Shown here in pieces: positions 1 to 5,968 of a stretch of DNA of 6,324 bases (positions are counted from its first letter, which is position 1; every line of letters starts with the position of its first letter). A model generated the notes under the pieces. It was not told the origin of the DNA and made no database searches. It saw only the letters and a list, made by a program, of their open reading frames with translations. The DNA comes from CAZMCT01 sp964564785 (GTDB lineage: Bacteria; Planctomycetota; Phycisphaerae; UBA1845; Fen-1342). The stretch covers positions 1 to 6,324 of the forward strand of contig CAZMCT010000166.1 in NCBI GenBank assembly GCA_964564785.1. The letters run 5' to 3'. A program made the position numbers and the translations under genes.

Positions 1-99
1 AACATCGGGCAGGGTTCGGGGCCGAACGGCGAATACACGCTCGAAGACCTGATGCGGTTGCGGGACGAATACGAGCGGCAGCAGGGGGGCGGCGGATGA
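1..99 (+). CDS. C-terminal end of an upstream gene in the secretion cluster (5' truncated)
   Basis: Reading from base 1 in frame gives 32 codons ending in TGA at 97-99. The tail reads NIGQGSGPNGEY, then a charged helix TLEDLMRLRDEYERQQ, then GGGG. No catalytic motif is visible, so the product cannot be named from this fragment. Its position directly before a gspJ-like gene, with the stop overlapping that start as ATGA, suggests another pseudopilin of the G/H/I group or a related component in the same operon; this is inference from gene order only. The frame is open from the window edge. The AGGGGGG at 83-89 inside this tail probably serves as ribosome binding site for the next gene. The helix resembles a segment near the start of the last protein in the window. 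Confidence 0.65.
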   Translation, partial: NIGQGSGPNGEYTLEDLMRLRDEYERQQGGGG

Positions 100-1103
100 G
101 CGGGTCGGCCGGGAATCGGGGTGTTACAGAGCGAGCGTCGCGGGGTGGCCCGGTCCGGAGCTCGCGCAGCGAGCACAGGGCCGTGGGGAACCGAAGCGGC
201 CACGGCCCGGCGCGGCTGCGCCGCTGGGACCGTGCGACCCGCCGCGGGCTGACGCTGCTGGAGGTGATGATCGCGATTGCGCTGATATCGCTGCTACTGT
301 CGGCGCTGATGGCGTTTTTCTGGCAGACGCTGCGGCTGCGGGAGGAGGCGGCGGCGACGGTGGACCGGACGCAGCTCGTGCAGCAGATACTGGACCACAT
401 CGCGACCGAGTTGCGGGACGCGGTGCCGGCCGAGCAGACGGGCTTTCCGGTGGTGACGTTCACCGGGGAGCGGCGGAAGATCACGTTTCTGACGAACCCG
501 CTGCCGCCGGCGGAGTCGTACGATTTCTACCGCGCGTCGCAGCGGGGCGTGCTGCCGGCGATGCACGACCTGCGGGAGATCACGTACGAGCTGTGGGTCG
601 ACCCCGAGGAGACGCTGGAAGGCGGGGAGCCGCTGGTGGGCGGGCTGTTGCGGACCGAGCGGCGGGCGATCGACCCGTACATCACGGAGGAGGAGGTATC
701 GGAGGACGAGGACCTGCTCTACATCCGGCACGACCTGTGGTCGGCGGAGCTGGGCTACCTCGAGTTCCGGTATTTCGACGGCGTCGAGTGGACCACGAGC
801 TGGCAGGTGAGCGAGGGCAACCCGCTGCCGCACCTGGTGCAGGTGACGGTCGGGTTCGACTCGCTGACGCGCGATGATCTGGAGGACCGGGACCTGGACC
901 GCTGGCCGGTCGAGGAGTATCCGTTGGGGCCGGACGTGCCGGTGCCGGGGCGGTACAGCACGATCGTGCGGATCGCGGCCGCGGATGCGGGTTTCAGCGC
1001 GCGGGTGAACCGGTTGGGGGGCGCGGTCGAGCAGGTGTTCCAGTTCGGCGGGGCGACGGAGGAGGGGGACGAGGATCGCACGGGCGAGGAGGGGGGGCCG
1101 TGA
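96..1103 (+). CDS. gspJ: GspJ-type minor pseudopilin of a type II secretion system
   Basis: Predicted 335-residue pseudopilin, probably a periplasmic pseudopilus-tip subunit anchored in the inner membrane before assembly. A prepilin signal is clear: RRG(51) followed by LTLLEVMIA, with Glu at +5 after the cleavage glycine and a hydrophobic helix at about 52-75. The C-terminal half has a GspJ-like pattern: LEFRYFDGVEWTTSW at about 222-236, then NPLPHLVQVTVGF. It is longer than a typical GspJ of about 200 residues, because of a 50-residue Arg/Ser/Gly-rich leader, an acidic middle segment (about 196-206) and an acidic tail (321-332). The ATG start overlaps the upstream stop (ATGA) and has AGGGGGG 6 bases upstream. 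A GTG at 183 would give a more normal leader of about 21 residues, so the start is not certain. The leader DNA is unusually hairpin-rich. Prepilin peptidase processing before Leu52 is expected from the family. Confidence 0.88.
   Translation: MSGSAGNRGVTERASRGGPVRSSRSEHRAVGNRSGHGPARLRRWDRATRRGLTLLEVMIAIALISLLLSALMAFFWQTLRLREEAAATVDRTQLVQQILDHIATELRDAVPAEQTGFPVVTFTGERRKITFLTNPLPPAESYDFYRASQRGVLPAMHDLREITYELWVDPEETLEGGEPLVGGLLRTERRAIDPYITEEEVSEDEDLLYIRHDLWSAELGYLEFRYFDGVEWTTSWQVSEGNPLPHLVQVTVGFDSLTRDDLEDRDLDRWPVEEYPLGPDVPVPGRYSTIVRIAAADAGFSARVNRLGGAVEQVFQFGGATEEGDEDRTGEEGGP
160..174. repeat. Perfect hairpin in the gspJ leader-coding segment
   Basis: GCTCGC (160-165) and GCGAGC (169-174) form a perfect 6-base stem with a GCA loop. 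It lies inside the codons for the atypically long N-terminal leader of the gspJ product. A hairpin this close to the 5' end could affect translation of the gene. Confidence 0.55.
178..208. repeat. Perfect 9-base inverted repeat in the gspJ leader-coding segment
   Basis: GGGCCGTGG (178-186) and CCACGGCCC (200-208) are exact reverse complements around a 13-base loop. A third, smaller stem CGGCGC (208-213) with GCGCCG (218-223) follows directly. Three hairpins in a row within about 65 bases look like a REP-type intergenic element that has become part of, or been misread as part of, the reading frame. The alternative GTG start at 183 lies in the left arm. Confidence 0.55.
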
Positions 1104-2542
1104 GGAGGAGGGCGCGAGGGATCCGGGGAGCGCGGGATCAGGGACGCGCGTTCGTGTTGCCGGTGGTGCTGTTGCTGATCGGCCTGCTGGCGTTGACGAT
1201 GGCGGGGTTCCTGTTCTTTGCGCGGGCGGAGGCGGCGGGGATCCAGGCCCAGCGGGATTCGCAGCAGGCGCGGTTGGCGGCGCAATCGGGCCTGGAAGAG
1301 GTCGTAACGGTGCTGCGCGCGGAGCCGAACAACCCGGACGCTTGGTATGACGTGCCGGAGCGATTCCGTCACGCGCTGGTGTGGTCGGAGGCGTACCGTC
1401 GCGAGGACGACCCGGTGGCGAAGATGGGCTCGCGCGTGGAGCTCCTCCGCGCGGACCGCGTGGCGGAGGCGTGGCGCTACAGCGTAGTGGCGATGAACCT
1501 GGACGGGCCGCCGGACACAATCCGTTACGGGGTGACGCCCGAGGCGGGCAAGCTGAACATCAACGCGGCCACGGACACGGAGATCGAAGCGTTGCTGTTG
1601 CCGCTGCTGACGGGGCTGGGGATCGAAACGGCGCCGGAGCTGGTGGCGGCGCTGCTGGACTGGCGCGACGAGGACGACGAGCCGCGGCCGGGCGGCGCGG
1701 AGAACGAGTACTACAACAACCTGGAGCCGGGCTACAACACGAAGAACGGGCGGTTCGACACGATCGAGGAGCTGCTGCTGGTGAAGGGGTTCTCCGCGGC
1801 GGTGCTGTACGGCGAGGACGTGAACCGCAACGGGCTGCTGGACGCGAACGAGGACGACGGCGACCGGACGGCGCCGTACTATGACAACGGGAGCGGCGAG
1901 TTGGACCACGGCCTCGCGCCGTTCATCACGGTCTGGTCGCGCGAGCCGCGGCTCGAGACGCAGCCGCAGGGCAGCGGCGGGCCGCAGGACGGACAGCGGC
2001 CCGAGGGTGAGGACGACCCGGACGCCGATGCGGAAGACAGTGGGTCGAAGGACAGCCGGCGTCAGGACCGGGGCGGCGGGGCGCCGCCGACGGGTCCGGG
2101 CGGGCCGCCGCCGGGCGGTCAGGGTCCGAGCGGTCAGCCGCAGGGACGGCTTGTGATGAAAGAGGGGCTGGTAAACGTGAACACCGCCCCGCTGATCGTG
2201 CTGCGGGCGCTGGACGACATGCCGCCGGAGGCGGCGGAGGCGATCGTCACGCTGCGGCAGGAACTGGCCGGCGAGACGCTGGCGCAGCCCGACTGGCCGG
2301 TGACCATGGGGGCGATGGACGCCGGCACGTTCGAAGCGCTTCAGGACAAGCTGACGACGCGAGCGCTGCAATTCCACGTCGAGATTCTGGGGTACGGGGA
2401 CCACACGCAGCTCGTGAGGCGCTATGAATGGGTGATCGAGATGCGCGGGCAGCTCGTGCAGGTGCTGTACCATCGCGACCTGACCGCGCTGGGCGTGGCC
2501 TGGCCGGTGGACGACGACTCGTATCTGGTGATCGGCGGATAG
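1100..2542 (+). CDS. gspK: GspK-type minor pseudopilin with EF-hand-like insertion
   Basis: Predicted 480-residue GspK-like protein, the largest minor pseudopilin, expected to cap the pseudopilus tip. A basic N-terminus with G15 precedes a hydrophobic helix (about 17-40). As is usual in GspK, no Glu lies at +5. The first helical domain has KLNINAAT (151-158), LDWRDEDDE (186-194) and a GAENEYYNN to FDTIEELLLVKGF segment (199-231), which is the GspK hallmark. An acidic loop at 240-251 fits EF-hand spacing. Residues about 284-350 are a low-complexity Gly/Pro/Gln/Asp linker. A second helix-hairpin-helix-like segment follows, GLVNVNTAPLIVLRAL (356-371), then a beta-rich end. The GTG start at 1100 overlaps the gspJ stop (GTGA), and AGGAGG at 1087-1092 lies 7 bases upstream, a very good ribosome binding site. 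The overlap suggests translational coupling and matched amounts of GspJ and GspK. Confidence 0.9.
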   Translation: MRRRARGIRGARDQGRAFVLPVVLLLIGLLALTMAGFLFFARAEAAGIQAQRDSQQARLAAQSGLEEVVTVLRAEPNNPDAWYDVPERFRHALVWSEAYRREDDPVAKMGSRVELLRADRVAEAWRYSVVAMNLDGPPDTIRYGVTPEAGKLNINAATDTEIEALLLPLLTGLGIETAPELVAALLDWRDEDDEPRPGGAENEYYNNLEPGYNTKNGRFDTIEELLLVKGFSAAVLYGEDVNRNGLLDANEDDGDRTAPYYDNGSGELDHGLAPFITVWSREPRLETQPQGSGGPQDGQRPEGEDDPDADAEDSGSKDSRRQDRGGGAPPTGPGGPPPGGQGPSGQPQGRLVMKEGLVNVNTAPLIVLRALDDMPPEAAEAIVTLRQELAGETLAQPDWPVTMGAMDAGTFEALQDKLTTRALQFHVEILGYGDHTQLVRRYEWVIEMRGQLVQVLYHRDLTALGVAWPVDDDSYLVIGG

Positions 2543-2546
2543 GGGC

Positions 2547-2663
2547 ATCACGAGGGCACGGAGGAACAGGAGTGGCGCACCGGAAGTCCGAGGGCGGAGG
2601 TTGAGACCCCGGTGCGGGCCGCGCGTCTTCGTGGTTTTCTGCGTGCCATTGTGGTCATCTTTT
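2547..2663. repeat. Imperfect palindromic intergenic element between gspK and pilM
   Basis: The gap between the two genes is almost filled by an imperfect inverted repeat. The left arm at 2547-2570 contains CACGAGGGCACGGAGGAAC. The right arm at about 2625-2663 contains GTCTTCGTGGTTTTC and TGCGTGCCATTGTGGTCA, whose reverse complement reads like the left arm with scattered mismatches (about 15 of the first 20 positions by hand alignment). A perfect 8-base inner stem, CGCACCGG at 2576-2583 with CCGGTGCG at 2609-2616, is nested inside. The right arm is clearly richer in T than the surroundings. Arms of the CACGAAGGGCACGAAGG kind are, from memory, common in intergenic regions of several bacterial phyla; no copy count was possible here. 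No coding ORF fits it. Confidence 0.6.
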
Positions 2664-2683
2664 GCGGGTAAGAGGTCGATGTC

Positions 2684-4306
2684 GTGATTCGGAACCGCAA
2701 AGTGCTGTGTTTGGACTGGGACAAACGCTCGCTCCGGCTGGTTGTGGCGCGCGTCGGCAAGGGCCGCACGGTGCTCGAGGATGCCCATTCGCACCGCCTG
2801 CCGCCGACGGTGGACGCCGACGAGCCGGAGCAGATGGGCGACTTCATCCGCTCGATGCTGAAGCGGCACCGCCTCAGCCACCGGACGGTCGTCGTCGACG
2901 TGCCGCGCGAGCGGGCGGTGATCAACCGCCTCACGCTTGCGCCGACGCCGCCGGCCGAGGTGGCCGCGGCCGTGCGTTTCCAGGCCATGAAGGAGCTGCC
3001 GTTCTCGATCGAGACGGCGGCGATCGACTACGTCGAACTGAGCCGCGACGAGGCCGGCCGGGTGACCGAGGTACTGCTGGCGGCAGTGACGCTGGAGACG
3101 CTGGACCGGGTGCGGCTCACGTGCGAGGCGGCGGGCCTGGCGCCGGCGCGGATCGGGCTGCGGCCGTACGCGAACCTGCTGAGTGCCCGGCAGATGCGGG
3201 GCGCGGCGGACAAGCGGCTGCTGTTCGTGGACGTGGGTCCGGGCGCGACCGAGATCGACGTGTTTCGGGGCGCGCTGCTGGCGTTTGCGCGTTCGGCGAA
3301 CGTGAACGTGCCGCTGCCGGCGGCGGACGGGACGGTGCGCGAGGATTCGCGGGTGATCTCGCTGGCGGAGATCAGCGAGCTCATCGGCTCGGACGAGGCG
3401 GTGGATGCGGCGGTGGGCGAGCTGCTGGTCGAGGTGACGCGCACGATTCAGGCGTACCGCGCGACGGAAGCCGAGGGCGTGATCGACGAGGTGATCGTCG
3501 CGGGCGGGACGGGGATCGAGACGCATCTGGCGGACCGGCTGGGTCAGCGGCTGGGTTTGAGCGTGACGCTGTTCGACCCGACGGAGGCGCTGGCGTTGCC
3601 GGCCGGGGAAGCGGTGAAGCTGCGGTCGTTCTCGGCGGCGTTGGGGCTGGCGTGGGGGATGGGGCGTGAGGGCTCGCTGGCGCTGGACTTTCTGAACCCC
3701 AAGCGGCCGGTGTCGAGCCGCGAAGCGTTGCAAAAGCGGGTGCGGGTGATGGGGCTGGCGGCGGCGTTGCTGCTGGTGCTGGTCGGCGGGGTGCTGGGCC
3801 TACAGTACCACGGACTGAAGCGTGAGCGGGACGGGCTGCGGAAGGCGAACAACGTGCTGGTGAAGCAGGTGGAGGAGAAGCTGAAGATCCAGGAGCGGAT
3901 CGAGCAGGCGCAGGAATGGGCGATGCAGGCGGTCTGGCCGGACGAGTTTCTGAACGTGACGCAATTGGCACTGGAGCCGGGCGTGCCGCCGGGCGAGAAG
4001 CTGGTGGTGCAGGAAATCTCGTTCGACATGGTGTCGCGGACGCCGGGGGTGACGCTGCGGAACGTGTACGCGACCGACTGGCAGGTGCCGACGGATTTCG
4101 TGCGGCGGCTGAACGAGGGCGAGGGGGAGGGGGAGCGGCTGTACGATGCGGCTCAGATGTCGTGGACGGAAATCAAGGATGGTCAGAAGTTCAAGGGCAA
4201 GACTGACGTTCGGATCTCACTGCGGAAGCTGCAGGAGTTCCGCGAGCAGACGGCCAAGCGGCTGAAAGAGCGCAAGGACCGTCTGCGGAACGTGGGCCGC
4301 AAGTGA
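2684..4306 (+). CDS. pilM: PilM-type actin-like ATPase fused to a PilN/GspL-like periplasmic region
   Basis: Predicted 540-residue inner-membrane assembly protein of a type IV pilus / type II secretion machine. Residues 1 to about 345 look like the PilM actin-like fold: LDWDKRSLRLV (10-20, first phosphate loop), PRERAVINRLTLAP with a helix PAEVAAAVRFQAMKELPF (90-107), FVDVGPGATEIDVF (181-194, second phosphate loop) and VIVAGGTGIETHLADRLG (270-287, adenosine part). LDFLNPKRP (333-342) resembles the start of PilN. A membrane helix follows at about 355-373, then a charged coiled coil (about 378-412) and a periplasmic domain to the end. Cytoplasmic actin-like domain, membrane helix and periplasmic domain together match GspL architecture. 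The GTG start is the first possible one, since TAA at 2669 closes the frame upstream; AAGAGGT at 2670-2676 lies 7 bases before it. Binding of a GspE/PilB-type motor is expected but unseen here. An EGEGEGE run lies near residue 478. Confidence 0.87.
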   Translation: MIRNRKVLCLDWDKRSLRLVVARVGKGRTVLEDAHSHRLPPTVDADEPEQMGDFIRSMLKRHRLSHRTVVVDVPRERAVINRLTLAPTPPAEVAAAVRFQAMKELPFSIETAAIDYVELSRDEAGRVTEVLLAAVTLETLDRVRLTCEAAGLAPARIGLRPYANLLSARQMRGAADKRLLFVDVGPGATEIDVFRGALLAFARSANVNVPLPAADGTVREDSRVISLAEISELIGSDEAVDAAVGELLVEVTRTIQAYRATEAEGVIDEVIVAGGTGIETHLADRLGQRLGLSVTLFDPTEALALPAGEAVKLRSFSAALGLAWGMGREGSLALDFLNPKRPVSSREALQKRVRVMGLAAALLLVLVGGVLGLQYHGLKRERDGLRKANNVLVKQVEEKLKIQERIEQAQEWAMQAVWPDEFLNVTQLALEPGVPPGEKLVVQEISFDMVSRTPGVTLRNVYATDWQVPTDFVRRLNEGEGEGERLYDAAQMSWTEIKDGQKFKGKTDVRISLRKLQEFREQTAKRLKERKDRLRNVGRK

Positions 4307-4322
4307 GGTGCGGGAGCCGGCC

Positions 4323-5480
4323 ATGACGCGACGCGAGAAGATCCTGGGCCTGTGCGTGGGCGGGACGCTGGCGGGGCTGGCGCTGGTGAGCGTGATGCAG
4401 TGGGTGGTGGTCGAGCCCTTCCGCAACATGCAGAAGCAGATCGACGCTGAGCGGGAGCGCGGCCACAGTCTCCGCGGGCAACTGGACGCGTTGGCGGATG
4501 TGGAGAGCCAATGGCAGAACTGGACCCGGCGGACGTTCAGCGACGATCCGAAGGTTGCGCAGCGGCGCTTCCGGGAGGAGATGCACCAACTGCTCGAGAT
4601 TCACGGGCTGTCCGAGCCCAAGGTGAGCCCCGGGACGTTCGTCAAGTACAAGGACGGCTCGACCGGCGTGCCGCTGAACATCAGCGCCGCGGGAACGCTG
4701 AACGAGGTGGTCAGTTTTCTGACAGACTTCTACCGCATCGACTGGTTGGCGCGGCTGGACAAGGTGCGTATCACGGCCAAGCCTGAAGTGATCGACGACG
4801 TGAACAACCCCGCGAAGATGCGCCGCCGCCCCACCGGCCGGCGCGGCGGTACGAGCGCCCCGGGCGGCCCCGTCAGCGTGGGGCCGCAGGGGCCCGAGCT
4901 GACCGTCAACATCTCCGCCCTGAATCTGGTCCTGCCGCGTCTAGGCGAGAAAGTGCCGCACCCGGTGATGGAGGAAGTCGTGCACCTGCCGCGGGGTACG
5001 CTCAGTCGTGAGCCCGAGGAATACAACGCGATTTTCGCGAGCAACCTGTTCATGCCGCATCGGCCGAAGCCGCCGACGCCGACGCCGGACCCCACGCACG
5101 AAGTGGCCGAGCGACCGGTGGTGGAGAGTCCGAGACCGGCGCCACCGCCGCCGCGTCCGGATGCGGAGCGCAAGTTTCTCAAGGCGATGGGGCGCCTGAA
5201 CGGAACGCTGGTAGCGTACGTCGTCGACGAGACCGACTCGAAGGACCCGCTGAAGCGGGTGCATCTCGATGAGAAGATGGACGATGGAACATTGATCCTG
5301 ATCTGTGCCGGGGAGGGCGTCGTGGTGCGCGTCAACGACCACGGGCGCGACCGGGATTACTTCTATCCGCTCGGCGCGAGCTTCCGCGAGCGGGTCGAAC
5401 TCGACGCCGACCTGCACCCGAAGGTGTGGGAGGCGCTGGAGCGGGAGTTCGTCGCCGTCGAGCCCGCGGGGCGCGGGTAG
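4323..5480 (+). CDS. PilO/GspM-like inner-membrane protein with extra C-terminal domain
   Basis: Predicted 385-residue bitopic membrane protein. A short basic cytoplasmic N-terminus (MTRREK) precedes a membrane helix at about 8-30 and a coiled-coil-like stretch (about 32-65). The core resembles PilO: VPLNISAAGTLNEVVSFLTD (116-135), RIDWLARLDKVRI (138-150), then LTVNISALNLVLP (193-205), with a basic Gly/Pro-rich insertion (about 165-190) between them. NAIFASNLFMP (235-245) and a Pro-rich linker (about 246-280) lead to a final beta-rich domain (about 283-376) that could be PilP- or GspC-like; that assignment is weak. Start choice: a GTG at 4308, one base after the pilM stop, would add five residues but has no spaced ribosome binding site; ATG 4323 has GGGAG at 4312-4316, six bases away, so I prefer it. 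The tight spacing to pilM supports one transcript and a PilMNO-type complex. Confidence 0.75.
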   Translation: MTRREKILGLCVGGTLAGLALVSVMQWVVVEPFRNMQKQIDAERERGHSLRGQLDALADVESQWQNWTRRTFSDDPKVAQRRFREEMHQLLEIHGLSEPKVSPGTFVKYKDGSTGVPLNISAAGTLNEVVSFLTDFYRIDWLARLDKVRITAKPEVIDDVNNPAKMRRRPTGRRGGTSAPGGPVSVGPQGPELTVNISALNLVLPRLGEKVPHPVMEEVVHLPRGTLSREPEEYNAIFASNLFMPHRPKPPTPTPDPTHEVAERPVVESPRPAPPPPRPDAERKFLKAMGRLNGTLVAYVVDETDSKDPLKRVHLDEKMDDGTLILICAGEGVVVRVNDHGRDRDYFYPLGASFRERVELDADLHPKVWEALEREFVAVEPAGRG

Positions 5481-5642
5481 CTTGCGGCCCTGGGCGAGAA
5501 AGTGGGGGGCCTCGTCGCTCTTCGGTGGCAGCACCGGCGGAGCGTACGGCGAGCCCGCATCCCACGGCGGCCGGTTCGCTCATGCCCGTTCTCGGTTCAC
5601 GTTTTCCCCGAACAAGCGCCGAACTCGGCATCGGCATCGGCA

Positions 5643-5663
5643 CCGGGCGGACGCGACGCCCGG
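5643..5663 (+). repeat. Perfect 7-base hairpin downstream of the operon
   Basis: CCGGGCG (5643-5649) and CGCCCGG (5657-5663) pair perfectly around a 7-base loop. No T run follows, so it is not a standard intrinsic terminator, but it could protect the 3' end of the upstream transcript or act in Rho-linked termination. Confidence 0.4.
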
Positions 5664-5716
5664 AGGTCTCGTGCCGGTGACGCTAAGTGCCGGGCGGCCG
5701 GGCGGCTGCGCGCTGA

Positions 5717-5756
5717 CCGGACGGGCGGTTTTTCGGGGTCCGGGCGCCCTTTTTGT
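5717..5756 (+). terminator. Possible intrinsic terminator after the PilO-like gene
   Basis: Two alternative stems precede a T run: CCGGAC (5717-5722) with GTCCGG (5738-5743), or GGGCG (5723-5727) with CGCCC (5745-5749), the latter directly followed by TTTTTG at 5750-5755. T runs are rare in this GC-rich DNA. The stem is short and its loop long, and it lies about 240 bases after the stop codon, so the call is weak. Confidence 0.3.
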
Positions 5757-5782
5757 CCTGCCACCCCAGCCGGGGTTGCGGG

Positions 5783-5788
5783 TATAAA
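5783..5788 (+). promoter_or_regulatory. Candidate -10 box (TATAAA) for the last gene
   Basis: TATAAATA at 5783-5790 is the most AT-rich spot in the surrounding several hundred bases and matches the -10 consensus at five of six positions. No good -35 box lies at 16-18 bases; the nearest candidate, TTGTCC at 5753-5758, is 24 bases away. It would give a long leader of about 170 bases before the ATG at 5969. Confidence 0.35.
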
Positions 5789-5798
5789 TAGCGGACCA

Positions 5799-5810
5799 GT
5801 GGCCGGCCAC
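5799..5810. promoter_or_regulatory. 12-base perfect palindrome just after the TATAAA box
   Basis: GTGGCCGGCCAC is its own reverse complement. It begins 10 bases after the TATAAA box, which would place it at or just after a transcription start, a usual place for a repressor operator. Palindromes rich in GGCC arise easily in such GC-rich DNA, so this is only a candidate. Confidence 0.3.
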
Positions 5811-5968
5811 CGGCCGGGCGGGCTGGGCGCGCCGCTATTCGGGCGTCTCGCCGGCCCGGCCGGCGGTCACCGGTCGTTTCTGTGTTGGCGGGTCGCGGCT
5901 CGCGACTCGGCAGGAACGCAACGGCCCCAGGCGGGGCTGCTTCGTTGTCGCCAAGCTGAGGTGCAGGC

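Larger units (their letters stand above)
5481..5968. other. 488-base non-coding region between the PilO-like gene and the last gene
   Basis: No credible gene is seen here. Open frames cross it, but their translations are Arg/Ala/Gly/Pro-rich without any domain pattern, and third codon positions are less GC-biased than in the flanking genes. It contains a short hairpin CGGTG/CACCG at 5523-5536, three tandem TCGGCA units at 5625-5642, a hairpin at 5643-5663, a tandem CCGGGCGG pair at 5690-5705, two T runs at 5729-5733 and 5750-5754, a TATAAA box and a 12-base palindrome. The likely role is separation of two transcripts and control of the downstream gene. Confidence 0.6.

Noticed and set aside
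294..1520. Open frame of 408 codons on the - strand
   Set aside because: Antisense to gspJ and gspK, with Pro/Arg-rich low-complexity translation typical of a GC-rich shadow frame.
2641..2683. Promoter in the T-rich part upstream of pilM
   Set aside because: TTGTGG at 2649-2654 could be a -35 box, but no -10-like hexamer lies at the right distance; the T-rich stretch is better explained as an arm of the palindromic element.
2662..3669. Open frame of 335 codons on the + strand overlapping pilM
   Set aside because: It runs in another frame of a gene with clear actin-like motifs and translates to Gly/Arg/Ala-rich sequence with no fold signature.
755..3733. Open frame of 992 codons on the - strand across gspJ, gspK and pilM
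   Set aside because: It is antisense to three recognisable genes, its translation is Arg/His/Gln/Pro/Leu-rich without domain patterns, and long antisense frames are expected where GC at third positions is high.
5625..5642. Three TCGGCA units as the start of a larger tandem repeat or CRISPR-like array
   Set aside because: Only three 6-base units without spacers or further copies; this is a short simple repeat.
5305..5787. Open frame of 160 codons on the + strand overlapping the end of the PilO-like gene
   Set aside because: It overlaps the well-supported PilO-like gene in another frame and continues into repeat-rich non-coding DNA; composition is shadow-like.
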